A stretch of DNA of 64,000 nt from Acidobacteriota bacterium (GTDB taxonomy: Bacteria; Acidobacteriota; Thermoanaerobaculia; Multivoradales; J023). The stretch lies in NCBI GenBank assembly GCA_029263315.1, contig JAJCXR010000043.1, forward strand, positions 22,062-86,061, in the 5' to 3' direction. Made by a program: the position numbers and the translations under genes. The notes beneath the pieces were generated by a model that worked only from the letters and a program-made list of their open reading frames with translations, was not told the DNA's origin and did no database searches. This document shows positions 46,563-55,149 of this stretch, in pieces (position 1 is the first letter of the stretch; every line of letters starts with the position of its first letter).

Positions 46563-47504
46563 TCAGATGAACAAGGAGCTGACGGAGCTATTGAGATGGA
46601 TTCTCTTGATGGCCTCTCCGAGCAGCGGCGCGACACTCAAGGACCGCAACTTGGAACACAGTTTCAACTTTTCTTCGAGCGGCGTCGTATTGGTGATCAA
46701 CACCTCTTCGATGACCGATTCATCGAGTCGATTGAGGGCGGGACCCGAAAGCACGCCGTGCACGCCGGCCGCCAAAACCCGCTTGGCTCCCTTGTCTTTG
46801 AGCGCCTGCACCGTATGGGTCAAGGTGCCTGCGGTATCGATGATGTCGTCTAGAATGAGCACGGATTTGTCAGCGACATCGCCGATGACGTGCATCACCG
46901 CCGTCTTGTTGGGCCCGGTGCGCCGCTTGTCGACGATGGCCAGATCCGCCTGCAGGCGTTTGCCGATGGCCCGGGCACGCTCGACACCTCCGGCATCGGG
47001 GGAGACGATCACCAAATCGGGGATGTCCAGATCGCGAATGGCTTCCAATAACACCGGGGCGGCGAACAGGTGATCCACCGGTATATTGAAGAAACCTTGG
47101 ATCTGAGCGGCGTGCAAGTCCATGGTCAGAATTCGATCGGCCCCGGCTTGCGACAGCAGATCCGCCACCAGCTTCGAGGTGATGGGGACACGGGGCGCGT
47201 CCTTCTTGTCTTGCCTGGCGTACCCGTAGTAGGGCAAGACGGCGGTGACACGACTGGCCGAGGAGCGCTTCATGGCGTCGAGGATCACCAGGAGCTCCAT
47301 CAGGTTGTCGTTGACCGGCGTACAGGTGGGTTGAATGATGAAGGCGTCGGAGCCGCGCACGTTCTCTTCCAACTGGACAAAGAGCTCGCCATCGGAAAAA
47401 TTGGTGCACCGCACTTGCCCCAGGGGTAGGTCGAGGTAGGTGGAGATTTCCCCAGCCAGTGCTGGATGAGCCCGCCCCGCAAAGATCTTCAATTCGCCGT
47501 ACAT
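46563..47504 (-). CDS. prs: Ribose-phosphate pyrophosphokinase
   Basis: 313 residues. The enzyme makes PRPP from ribose 5-phosphate and ATP for nucleotide, His and Trp synthesis. MYGELKIFAGRAHPALAGEI, FSDGELFVQLEENVRG, YGYARQDKKDAPRVPI, the PRPP loop LILDDIIDTAGTL and VHGVLSGPALNRL are conserved. A longer frame to 47561 is not protein-like; the ATG at 47504 fits the family start although no clear ribosome site precedes it. It follows spoVG and precedes rplY. Confidence 0.96.
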   Translation of the reverse strand: MYGELKIFAGRAHPALAGEISTYLDLPLGQVRCTNFSDGELFVQLEENVRGSDAFIIQPTCTPVNDNLMELLVILDAMKRSSASRVTAVLPYYGYARQDKKDAPRVPITSKLVADLLSQAGADRILTMDLHAAQIQGFFNIPVDHLFAAPVLLEAIRDLDIPDLVIVSPDAGGVERARAIGKRLQADLAIVDKRRTGPNKTAVMHVIGDVADKSVLILDDIIDTAGTLTHTVQALKDKGAKRVLAAGVHGVLSGPALNRLDESVIEEVLITNTTPLEEKLKLCSKLRSLSVAPLLGEAIKRIHLNSSVSSLFI

Positions 47505-47743
47505 GATGTTCGAGATGGTGGTCCGATCCGAGTCGACGGAGGCGCTGCCTGAGGGCGACAACGCGATTTGACCCGAGGACCCCCTGGGCTCCGCTCGAGT
47601 TGGAAGCGTACTTATGCTACGAATGCTGGTCGCTGATCATGCCAGATAAAGCTCTGCCGGCTCGTCGCGCCCGCCTCCGGCCCGTCGCCGAAACGAAAGT
47701 AGGAAGCGGACTGGAAATCCAGCAGAAGCGTCTGGGGGGCCTA

Positions 47744-47773
47744 TCTTGACCGACCGTGTGGTCGAGGTCAAGA
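47744..47773 (-). terminator. Strong hairpin 5 bp after the spoVG stop
   Basis: TCTTGACC with GGTCAAGA-type arms (47745-47751 and 47766-47772) and an inner GACC/GGTC pair with a GTGT loop form an 11-bp stem with a two-base bulge. Like the other hairpins here it lacks a T-tract. It separates spoVG from prs and may terminate or attenuate. Confidence 0.6.
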
Positions 47774-47777
47774 AAGA

Positions 47778-48401
47778 TCAGCGAACGGACCAGAAGGAAT
47801 CCTGCAGATGCTTTTCTTGCACCTCTTCGAGGCTCAGCTCGGAAGCTTCCGGCGGCAGACTATTCTGCCGTTCAACGCTTCCTATCATCGGCCCATCGGC
47901 GCTGGCTACGGCCGCCAAGTCGCCGTCGGGTGGGGTGGAGAGATCCCGGCGATCTTTCAGGCCACCCTGGGACGAGGGATGCGCTACGACGATGGAGGAG
48001 GCTGCCTTGACCTCGGACACCTGCGGTCGATTCGGCGGCATCACCGGGGTTGGCCGATCGGGGGCGATTCCTGGATTCGGGCGCCTCTCGGAGGCTCCCT
48101 CCGGCGGGCTCGCTTTTTTGGCCGCGTCGGTGGCCTCCCCTTCTTCTTCCTCGACGACTCGCCAGTACTCTTCGAGCACCCGGTCTTCCAGCAGGCTACG
48201 GGTTTCTTCGTTCAGCGGATGGGCTACATCCTTGAACTCTCCGGTTTTCTTGCGACGGCTCGGCATACTGAGAAAAAGGCGATCCTTGCCTTGAATGATC
48301 TTGATGTCATTCACCATGAAGCAGTTGTCGATGACAATGGAAACGAAGGCCTTGAGTTTGTCTTCATGGACAGGAAATACTTTGACGAGGGTGATCTCCA
48401 T
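47778..48401 (-). CDS. spoVG: SpoVG family regulator with long C-terminal extension
   Basis: 207 residues. Residues 1-85 are a full SpoVG domain: MEITLVKVFPVHEDKLKAFV, IVIDNCFMVNDIKIIQGKDR, LFLSMPSRRKKTGEFKDVAH and PLNEETRSLLEDRVLEEY. SpoVG is usually 85-100 residues, a nucleic-acid-binding regulator. Here it continues for 120 residues that are acidic, then Pro/Ser/Ala-rich and probably disordered, ending in a helix (LSLEEVQEKHLQDSFWSVR). Upstream of prs-rplY-pth as in Bacillus, but without glmU between. GGAG precedes the ATG by six bases. Confidence 0.92.
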   Translation of the reverse strand: MEITLVKVFPVHEDKLKAFVSIVIDNCFMVNDIKIIQGKDRLFLSMPSRRKKTGEFKDVAHPLNEETRSLLEDRVLEEYWRVVEEEEGEATDAAKKASPPEGASERRPNPGIAPDRPTPVMPPNRPQVSEVKAASSIVVAHPSSQGGLKDRRDLSTPPDGDLAAVASADGPMIGSVERQNSLPPEASELSLEEVQEKHLQDSFWSVR

Positions 48402-48679
48402 GCTGGTTCTCCACCGTCGGGGCTTCGGCCTTCCTAGGCTCCCGGAAAAAAAACGAGGACAGCATCACCACTTCAGAAAACCGAGGGCGGCCGGCGCAGA
48501 AGCGGCGGGAGACTGCCTAAAGTCCACTGTGACAGCGCTCCCAGCTGAAGTTGAGCTCAAAACCACGACAACGTCGCGGGAGTGTCATGTTGTGTCCACT
48601 CCCCTGGAATGCTAGACCTCCAGCTATCGTGGTGTCAAATGCTCAACTACCGATAGAATGAGGCTTTGGGAGATTCACC

Positions 48680-48922
48680 ATGCAAGACGACGGACCGACC
48701 GAAGATTCGACCAGCGATACGACAACCGAGACGGTCACCGAAAAAGAGCAGCGTCAGGCGCGCCAACGGGCGGTGCGTGACAAGTTGCAGCAGTTGTACG
48801 GCGATGACTCCGCCGAGACGGTGCGTCGCTTTCTCTATCAGTTGACCGGCGGTGACAAACCGGACATCGAAGACGGCAGCGACCACCCGGACACCAAAGA
48901 CGGCGGTGACGAGGCGAGCTGA
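48680..48922 (+). CDS. Small acidic hypothetical protein (80 aa)
   Basis: The family is not recognised. The protein begins with an acidic Thr/Ser-rich stretch, has a central helix (EKEQRQARQRAVRDKLQQLY, then AETVRRFLYQLTGGD) and an acidic Asp-rich tail. No membrane segment. GGAG lies six bases before the ATG, and it is divergent from spoVG and convergent with sppA. A minus-strand frame over the same bases is an antisense artefact. Confidence 0.5.
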   Translation: MQDDGPTEDSTSDTTTETVTEKEQRQARQRAVRDKLQQLYGDDSAETVRRFLYQLTGGDKPDIEDGSDHPDTKDGGDEAS

Positions 48923-48997
48923 GGTGAGCCCAGGGGGCCGAGGGGCATTTTCTCCGATGTCGAGTGCCGAGGGATTTTGCAAGCCTCCCCATTCAAA

Positions 48998-49010
48998 CGC
49001 CTGGCAGGCG
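48998..49010 (-). terminator. Small hairpin with TTT after sppA
   Basis: CGCCT and AGGCG around a three-base loop, followed on the minus strand by TTTGAAT, 8 bp after the sppA stop. A weak candidate intrinsic terminator. Confidence 0.35.
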
Positions 49011-49017
49011 GATCGAC

Positions 49018-50778
49018 TCAGGGTTTGGGCACCCACTCCTCCGGATAGCTCAACGCCTGGGGCTGAGGTGAGCCCAACAACCCCGTCTTCTCCGCCAAGA
49101 CCACGAGCGGCCGAACCTGCTCGATGAGGCGCAACATGCCCATGGCGACGACATCGCTGTTCTTGGGGCCTTCGCCGAACAGCTCTTCCCAAGGCGAGCG
49201 TACTTTCGGCAGAACCTTGATATCGAGGGCCGCATCGGCGGATTCGCCCAAAGCTTCGCGGATCAAGTCGAGGGCGACATCGAAGCCACCGAGGGCGTCC
49301 ACCAGGCCGACCTCCAAGGCATCGGTACCGCTCCAGACGCGCCCCTTGGCCACCTCGCGCAAGGCCTCGACATCCATGCCGCGACCGGCTGCCGCCTTGC
49401 TGGTGAAATCCTCGTAGACACGGTCCAGCCAGGCTTGATGGCGGTCCCACTCGCTGGCGCTGTAGTCGTGGTTGGCGGAATACATGCGGGCGTTGGCGTT
49501 GGTATGGACTTCATCCCAGCTGATGCCCAACTTGTTCCACGTCTCCGTGGTGACGATCTTGCCGCCGAGCACCCCGATGGAGCCGGTGATGGTGCCCGGC
49601 TGGGCAACGATCTTATCGGCCCCCATGGCGACGAAATAGCCACCGGAGGCGGCGACATTGCCGAACGAGGCGACGACCGGCTTGCCCGCTTCCCGGGCCA
49701 GGGCGACCTGACGCCACACCGCATCGGAGGCGACATACGAGCCACCGGGGCAATCGATGCGAAACAGGATGGCCTTGATGGAGTCGTCGGCGATGGCGGC
49801 GCGGAAGGCGGCGGTGACGGTCTCCGAGCCCATGGTGGTGGAACCGTTGAAGGCGTTGAACTGGCTCGCACCGCGGGCGATTCCACCGACGCCGTAGATC
49901 AGCGCCACTCCTTGGCCACGGTCATGGGGACGGCCGGCCCGTTCCAGGTAGGCGTCGAGGAAGAGGAGCTCACTCTCGCCGCCGACCTTCTCCCGCACCA
50001 GGTCGTAGACCTCATCGCGGTAGGACAAGCGGTCCACCAGGTGGGCGGTCAGCGCCTCCTCGCCGTAGAACGGTCCGCCGTCGATGAGCTGGTGCAGCCC
50101 CTGGCTCTCCAAACCGCGGCCCGCCGCCATGTCGTCCACCATAGTGCCGAAGAGGGAGGTCATCAACGCCTCCATGGCTTCCCGGTGGGCCGGCGTGAAG
50201 GAGTCCTCGGTGAAGGTGTTCATGGCGTTCTTGTACTCCTTGCGATGATCCATGCGAGGTACCATGCCCAGCTTGTCGAAGGCACCCTCGAGGAACATGC
50301 TCTCCAGCACCAAACCCGTGAGGTTGACATCGCCGGAGGGTTGGAGGTGGATCTCGTCGAAGGCGGAGGCCAGGTAATAGCCGCCGTTCCCCGGGCTCAC
50401 CTCGCCGAAGGTCTCCGACCAAGCGATGGCGGGTTTGCCGCTGTCGCGGAAGAGCTGCACCGCCCGGCGCACGTCCTGGAGTTGGGCAAAACCCATGTTG
50501 CCACTGCCGATGTGGGCCACCAGGGCCGCCACCCGCTCGTCCGATGCCGCTTGCGTGAGGGCGTCGACGACATCGCGGGTGACCACCACTTCGGCTTGGG
50601 TCAAGGCCGCAAAGGGATCCGTCTGCGGAACATACTCGAGCACTCCCTTCTCGAAATCCACTTCCAGGATCACCTGCTTGGGGACTTTGCCTTCACCCCC
50701 GAGGAAAAAGCCGAGACTGAGCACCAGGGCCAATCCGACGACGACGATCAGGGCGAGGACGATCCATACTTTTTTCAT
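49018..50778 (-). CDS. sppA: Signal peptide peptidase SppA, long (67 kDa) type
   Basis: 586 residues. An N-terminal membrane anchor (VWIVLALIVVVGLALVLSLG) is followed by two tandem S49 domains, as in E. coli SppA. The catalytic Lys is in MDHRKEYKNAMNTF in the first domain, and the nucleophile Ser is in SFGNVAASGGYFVAMGADKI in the second. It degrades cleaved signal peptides in the membrane. Start at the ATG (50778) directly before the anchor; a longer frame to 50844 is basic and not conserved-looking. Confidence 0.95.
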   Translation of the reverse strand: MKKVWIVLALIVVVGLALVLSLGFFLGGEGKVPKQVILEVDFEKGVLEYVPQTDPFAALTQAEVVVTRDVVDALTQAASDERVAALVAHIGSGNMGFAQLQDVRRAVQLFRDSGKPAIAWSETFGEVSPGNGGYYLASAFDEIHLQPSGDVNLTGLVLESMFLEGAFDKLGMVPRMDHRKEYKNAMNTFTEDSFTPAHREAMEALMTSLFGTMVDDMAAGRGLESQGLHQLIDGGPFYGEEALTAHLVDRLSYRDEVYDLVREKVGGESELLFLDAYLERAGRPHDRGQGVALIYGVGGIARGASQFNAFNGSTTMGSETVTAAFRAAIADDSIKAILFRIDCPGGSYVASDAVWRQVALAREAGKPVVASFGNVAASGGYFVAMGADKIVAQPGTITGSIGVLGGKIVTTETWNKLGISWDEVHTNANARMYSANHDYSASEWDRHQAWLDRVYEDFTSKAAAGRGMDVEALREVAKGRVWSGTDALEVGLVDALGGFDVALDLIREALGESADAALDIKVLPKVRSPWEELFGEGPKNSDVVAMGMLRLIEQVRPLVVLAEKTGLLGSPQPQALSYPEEWVPKP

Positions 50779-51217
50779 ACGACTTCTGACTCCTTGGCCT
50801 TCGCGTCGGCACTTGGCCGCGCAGAGGGCACGATGTTTTCCCATTCACTGGCGTTGGAGCAGGCCACCGCTGCCATCACCGGCTCACTGTCCCTGAGATT
50901 AAGCTGTCCCTGAGATGGAGACTGTCACTGAGATTGAAGGCTTCGTGGGGCACACCCGCTTCGGTGACCCCTTCCTTGCATGATGGGCCGTGGCTGAAGA
51001 CTTCGTGCCGGCCGCCGCCCTTGGATGCATCGATACACCCTTCGCACGTCGCGCCGCCGATGTATACCATCTTCGTTCGCCGTCGGCACCTGGCCCGCCG
51101 AGGCTAGGTTGCGAAATTGCCCCCCCTCCATACCCGTACGTCATCCACTGTCCGCCGCCCCGACGATTCGGTTACCATGGGGAGGCACTGAGAACATCGT
51201 ACGCAAGGAGATCGTCC
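50779..51217. other. Divergent intergenic region between sppA and fhs
   Basis: 439 bp without a gene. Besides the repeat at 50887-50939 it shows short GC-rich inverted repeats but no recognisable riboswitch; a frame that extends fhs back to 50990 is not protein-like. Promoters of both genes must lie here. Confidence 0.55.
50887..50939. repeat. 17-18-bp tandem repeat, 3 copies, upstream of sppA
   Basis: Units of the type CTGTCCCTGAGATTAAG begin at 50887, 50904 and 50922 in the gap between sppA and fhs. Confidence 0.82.
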
Positions 51218-52861
51218 ATGGCAGGTAGTGACAACATGCGGCCCATCCACGAGGTGGCCGCAGATTTGGGTATCCCGTCCGAGCACCTCATCCCTTACGG
51301 CGAGGACAAGGCAAAGATTCGCCTCGAGGCCCGAGATTCGGGACGCCCGCCGGGGCGCCTGGTGCTGGTCACCGCCATGACCCCCACCGATGCGGGCGAA
51401 GGCAAGACCACCACCTCCATCGCCCTGGCCCAAGGATTGGCCAAGCTCGGGAAGCGCACCGCCGTAGCCTTGCGGGAACCCTCCTTCGGGCCCATTTTCG
51501 GCAAGAAGGGCGGCGCCACCGGCGGCGGCAAATCCATCCTCGAGCCTCGGGTCGACATCAACCTCCATTTCACCGGCGACTTCCACGCCATCTCCAGCGC
51601 CAACAACCTATTGGCCGCCCTGCTCGACAACCACCTGCAGCACGGCAACAAGCTGGGCATCGACCCACGGCGGGTGCTGTGGCGCCGGGTGATCGACCTC
51701 AACGACCGGGCCCTGCGCCAAGTGATGGTCGGCATGGGCGGCGTCTCCCAGGGAGTTCCCCGGGAAACGGGATTCGACATCACCCCCGCCTCCGAGGTCA
51801 TGGCCGCCCTCTGTTTGGCTAAGGATGCCGAAGATATGAGGACCCGTCTGAGCCGCATCTTGGTGGCCCAAACCTACAACCGGGAACCGGTGACCGCCGC
51901 TCAGCTGGACGCCGTCGGCGCCATGATGGTGGTGCTGCGGGACGCCCTGCGTCCCAACCTGGTGCAAACCGGCGAAGGTGTGCCCGCCTTTGTGCACGGT
52001 GGCCCCTTCGCCAACATCGCCCACGGTTGTAATTCCGTCATGGCCACCCGCATCGCCATGGCCCACGCCGATTGGACGGTCACCGAAGCAGGATTCGGCG
52101 CCGACCTGGGGATGGAGAAGTTCTTCGATATCAAATGCCGCAGCGCTGGCCTCAAACCCGCCGCCGTCGTTTTGGTAGCTACCATCCGTGCTCTCAAACG
52201 CCATGGCGGCGTCAAGAAGGCGGACCTCGACACTCAGGACCCCGCCGCCGTTGAGCGCGGTCTCGACAATCTGCGCAAGCACATCGAAAACGTACGTCAT
52301 TTCACCCCGACACCGGTGGTGGCCCTCAACCGTTTTCACAACGATAGCGTCAAGGAAATCGAAGTGGTGCGCGCCGCGGTGCAGGAGAGCGGCGCCGCCT
52401 TCGCCGTCTCCGAGGGTTTCGCCTTAGGGGGCGAGGGCTCCACGAAGTTGGCCCAACAGGTGGTCGACCACGCCGTCGAAAACCCCGCAACGCCGGAGTT
52501 TCTCTACGACTTGGCGGATCCGGTCAAGACCAAGATGGAAAAAGTAGCCACCAAAATGTACGGAGCCGACGGCGTTGTCTGGGCCCCACAGGCCAACCGC
52601 GACCTCAAGCTGGTGGAGCGTTTGGGTTACGACAACCTGCCCCTGTGCATCGCCAAAACACCCATGTCCCTGTCCGATAACGGTAGCCTGGTCAACCGTC
52701 CTCAGGGTTTCAAGGTAACTGTGCAAGGCGTCGTCATCTCTGCCGGCGCCGGTTTCATCGTCCCCTTGCTGGGCTCCGTCCTGCGGATGCCCGGCCTGCC
52801 CAAGGTCCCCCAGGCGGTCCACATGGACTTGGTGGGCGATGAAGTGCAAGGGTTGACTTGA
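51218..52861 (+). CDS. fhs: Formate-tetrahydrofolate ligase
   Basis: 547 residues. The enzyme joins formate to tetrahydrofolate with ATP, giving 10-formyl-THF for one-carbon metabolism. The ATP loop TPTDAGEGKTTTSIALAQGL, ALREPSFGPIFGKKGGATGG, INLHFTGDFHAISSANNLLA and EAGFGADLGMEKFFDIKCR are conserved. AAGGAG lies seven bases before the ATG. Length is normal for the homotetrameric bacterial enzyme. It is followed by an HD-domain gene after 25 bp. The other acetyl-CoA-pathway genes are not present, so a role in ordinary folate metabolism or formate use is more likely than acetogenesis. Confidence 0.97.
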   Translation: MAGSDNMRPIHEVAADLGIPSEHLIPYGEDKAKIRLEARDSGRPPGRLVLVTAMTPTDAGEGKTTTSIALAQGLAKLGKRTAVALREPSFGPIFGKKGGATGGGKSILEPRVDINLHFTGDFHAISSANNLLAALLDNHLQHGNKLGIDPRRVLWRRVIDLNDRALRQVMVGMGGVSQGVPRETGFDITPASEVMAALCLAKDAEDMRTRLSRILVAQTYNREPVTAAQLDAVGAMMVVLRDALRPNLVQTGEGVPAFVHGGPFANIAHGCNSVMATRIAMAHADWTVTEAGFGADLGMEKFFDIKCRSAGLKPAAVVLVATIRALKRHGGVKKADLDTQDPAAVERGLDNLRKHIENVRHFTPTPVVALNRFHNDSVKEIEVVRAAVQESGAAFAVSEGFALGGEGSTKLAQQVVDHAVENPATPEFLYDLADPVKTKMEKVATKMYGADGVVWAPQANRDLKLVERLGYDNLPLCIAKTPMSLSDNGSLVNRPQGFKVTVQGVVISAGAGFIVPLLGSVLRMPGLPKVPQAVHMDLVGDEVQGLT

Positions 52862-52886
52862 CCAGGGTCGACTTGAAAAGGAGACG

Positions 52887-53522
52887 ATGAAAATGTCAGA
52901 CACAATCATGGATCGTGGCACCGGTTGGCAGGTCCTCACGGAGCACGTCCAAGACCACGGCTTACGCCGACACATGTTGGCGGTGGAAGCCGCCATGCGG
53001 TGGTACGCCCAAGAGCTGGGGGGAGATGTCGAGCATTGGGGCCTGGCGGGTCTGCTGCACGATTTCGACTGGGAGATCCATCCCACCACCGAGCAACATC
53101 CGAAGGACGGCGCCCCCATCCTGCGGCAGCGGGGCTGCCCGGAGGATGTCATTCAAGCTATCCTGGCCCACAACACCGAGGGTTCGGGCGTCGAGCGGCA
53201 AACCATCATGGACTACGCCCTCTGCGCCTGTGACGAAATCACCGGCTTGATCATCGCCGCCACCCTGGTGCGTCCGGCCAAGGACATCCGGCTGATCAAG
53301 GTCAAGTCGGTGAAACGCAACTGGAAGGACAAACTGTTCACCGCCGCCGTCGACCGCGACGAGGTCCGCCAGGCCATCGAGGACTTCAGCGGCGTCGCCT
53401 ATGACGGCAAGCTCGAGCTCTGGCAACACATCGGCAACGTCCTCACCGCCATGCAGGGTATAGCGGCGCAGCTCGACCTGGACGGTCGTTTGGCCAAGCC
53501 GCAGGAGTCACCGGCCCCGTAG
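52887..53522 (+). CDS. HD-domain metal-dependent phosphohydrolase-like protein
   Basis: 211 residues. Metal-ligand positions are HGLRRHMLAVEAAM (His), GLAGLLHDFDWEIHP (the HD doublet) and ILAHNT (His), followed by YALCACDEITGLIIAATLVR with the final Asp. These are typical of small HD-superfamily (HDIG-type) proteins; activity on nucleotides or other phosphates is not known. GGAG is three bases before the ATG at 52887; the ATG at 52893 is nine bases away and could be the real start. Probably co-transcribed with fhs. Confidence 0.88.
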   Translation: MKMSDTIMDRGTGWQVLTEHVQDHGLRRHMLAVEAAMRWYAQELGGDVEHWGLAGLLHDFDWEIHPTTEQHPKDGAPILRQRGCPEDVIQAILAHNTEGSGVERQTIMDYALCACDEITGLIIAATLVRPAKDIRLIKVKSVKRNWKDKLFTAAVDRDEVRQAIEDFSGVAYDGKLELWQHIGNVLTAMQGIAAQLDLDGRLAKPQESPAP

Positions 53523-53548
53523 GCCAGCCACCATCGAAGGAGAGCTCC

Positions 53549-54910
53549 ATGCCATCAGCCGCCAGCCGGACGATCTTCCTCTCCGCCATCCTCCTCGCCC
53601 TGCCTGCCCTGGGCCAGAAGGAGCCCGCGACTGAGGGCGATCCGCTGCCTCGCTACGAGGTTTTTGCCTTGCCCACCGAGCATCCCGAGGACGGCCCGCG
53701 AAGCATCGAGGTGATGCCCTCGGATGGGGTCGCCTCGCCCTTCGGCTGGCATGATGTCGACGGCGTCGACGGAGCGGATTTCACCGTCACCCGCGGCAAC
53801 AACGTCAACGCCTTCGGCGATCGGGATGGCGACAACGTGGCCGATCCCGGCAGCCAGCCGGACAGCCCGGACCTCGATTTCACCGGCACCCTCGTGCCCT
53901 TGGACTTGACCATGGATGCGGCCACCTACCTGGCCGCGGCGGTCACCAACCTTTTCTATTGGAACAACCTCTGCCACGACCTGTTTTACCGCTACGGGTT
54001 CGACGAAGCGGCGGGGAATTTCCAGGCCTTCAACTACGGCTCGGGCACGCCAGGGGGTGACGCCGTGGTCGCCCAAGCACAGCAAGGGGCCGACATCGGG
54101 GTCAGCAATATCGGGGCGTTCTCGACACCGCCGGACGGAGCGCCACCGCGCATGGTTCTCAGCCTCTGGAATCTCACCGATCCACTGCGGGACGCCGACC
54201 TCTCGAATACCGTGATCGTCCACGAGTATGCCCACGGCTTGACCGCCCGCCTCACCGGCGGAGCGGGTAACGTCTCCTGCCTGAGCCACGAAGAAACCGG
54301 CACCGAGGGCTGGAGCGACTGGTACGCCCTGGTGCTCACCGCCGAAGTCGACGAGACGCCCACCACCCCCCGCAGCCTCGGCAACTACTTGCTCGGCACA
54401 CCCCCCGGTGACCCCGGCTTTCGTCCCGCCCCCTACACCACCGATCTGGCGGTCAACGACTTCACCTACGCCGACATCGCCACCGCCACGTCGTTCCACG
54501 GCGTCGGATTTGTCTGGGGAACCATGTTGTGGGATGTCTACTGGCAGTTGGTGACGAGCCACGGCTTCAATCCGAATCTGGCGGATCCATGGGAGAGTGG
54601 CGGCAACAATTTGGCGCTACAGCTGGTCACCGACGGTCTCAAGCTACAGCCTTGCCGTCCCGGCTTCGTCGACGCCCGCGACGCCATCCTCCTGGCCGAT
54701 CAACTGCTCACCGGGGGAGAGAACCAGTGCCGCCTGTGGGACGCCTTCGCCCGCCGGGGCCTCGGTTCCAGTGCCAGCCAGGGTAGCTCCAATTCCTCCA
54801 GCGACGGTGTCGAAGCTTTTGATATCCCGGAAACTTGCTTCAACGCCCTGTTCGGCGACGGTTTCGAAGGTGGCTCCACCGCCGCCTGGAGCAACGCAAT
54901 TCCTATCTAG
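53549..54910 (+). CDS. M36 (fungalysin-type) secreted zinc metallopeptidase
   Basis: 453 residues. The signal peptide (TIFLSAILLALPALG) leads straight into the catalytic domain, with DLTMDAATYLAAAVTNLFYW and NNLCHDLFYRYGFDEAAGNF. The zinc site HEYAH (His225, Glu226, His229) and the third ligand Glu253 in GTEGWSDWYAL are intact. The usual long propeptide of fungalysins is missing or very short. The C-terminus LFGDGFEGGSTAAWSNAIP is a short tag of the DGFESGDTSAW type seen at the ends of many secreted proteins in some Gram-negatives. Likely secreted protein degradation. Confidence 0.9.
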   Translation: MPSAASRTIFLSAILLALPALGQKEPATEGDPLPRYEVFALPTEHPEDGPRSIEVMPSDGVASPFGWHDVDGVDGADFTVTRGNNVNAFGDRDGDNVADPGSQPDSPDLDFTGTLVPLDLTMDAATYLAAAVTNLFYWNNLCHDLFYRYGFDEAAGNFQAFNYGSGTPGGDAVVAQAQQGADIGVSNIGAFSTPPDGAPPRMVLSLWNLTDPLRDADLSNTVIVHEYAHGLTARLTGGAGNVSCLSHEETGTEGWSDWYALVLTAEVDETPTTPRSLGNYLLGTPPGDPGFRPAPYTTDLAVNDFTYADIATATSFHGVGFVWGTMLWDVYWQLVTSHGFNPNLADPWESGGNNLALQLVTDGLKLQPCRPGFVDARDAILLADQLLTGGENQCRLWDAFARRGLGSSASQGSSNSSSDGVEAFDIPETCFNALFGDGFEGGSTAAWSNAIPI

Positions 54911-55149
54911 TGTCCATCCAGCTTTACCAAGATCGGTGCCAGCGGGAGGCGCCCCTTGGCGGGAGGCCCTTCGAGCGAGCACGGACGGAGTGCTGTCTGA
55001 GCCGCAGGGACCTGGGGACGGGATGAAACCTTGAGATCAATGGGTCTAGATCGATAGGTCAGCGTTGGGGCGAGTTTGCGGAGGCCGCGTACAGCCGAAG
55101 GGCTCCCGCCCCGCATCGTTTTCTCGGAAGAGAACGGAATGATCTATCT
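54911..55149. other. Convergent gap with a short dispersed repeat
   Basis: 239 bp between the M36 peptidase and the GT51 fusion gene. It contains the 54934-54963 sequence related to 3583-3610; no gene or T-tract terminator seen. Confidence 0.5.

Noticed and set aside
47640..47743. tRNA-like look around CTGGAAATCCAG
   Set aside because: No T-loop GTTCRANNC, no acceptor stem and no CCA-compatible end could be matched on either strand.
48647..49450. 267-codon minus-strand frame overlapping sppA and the 80-aa gene
   Set aside because: It lies out of frame over the conserved sppA C-terminus and has no protein-like composition.
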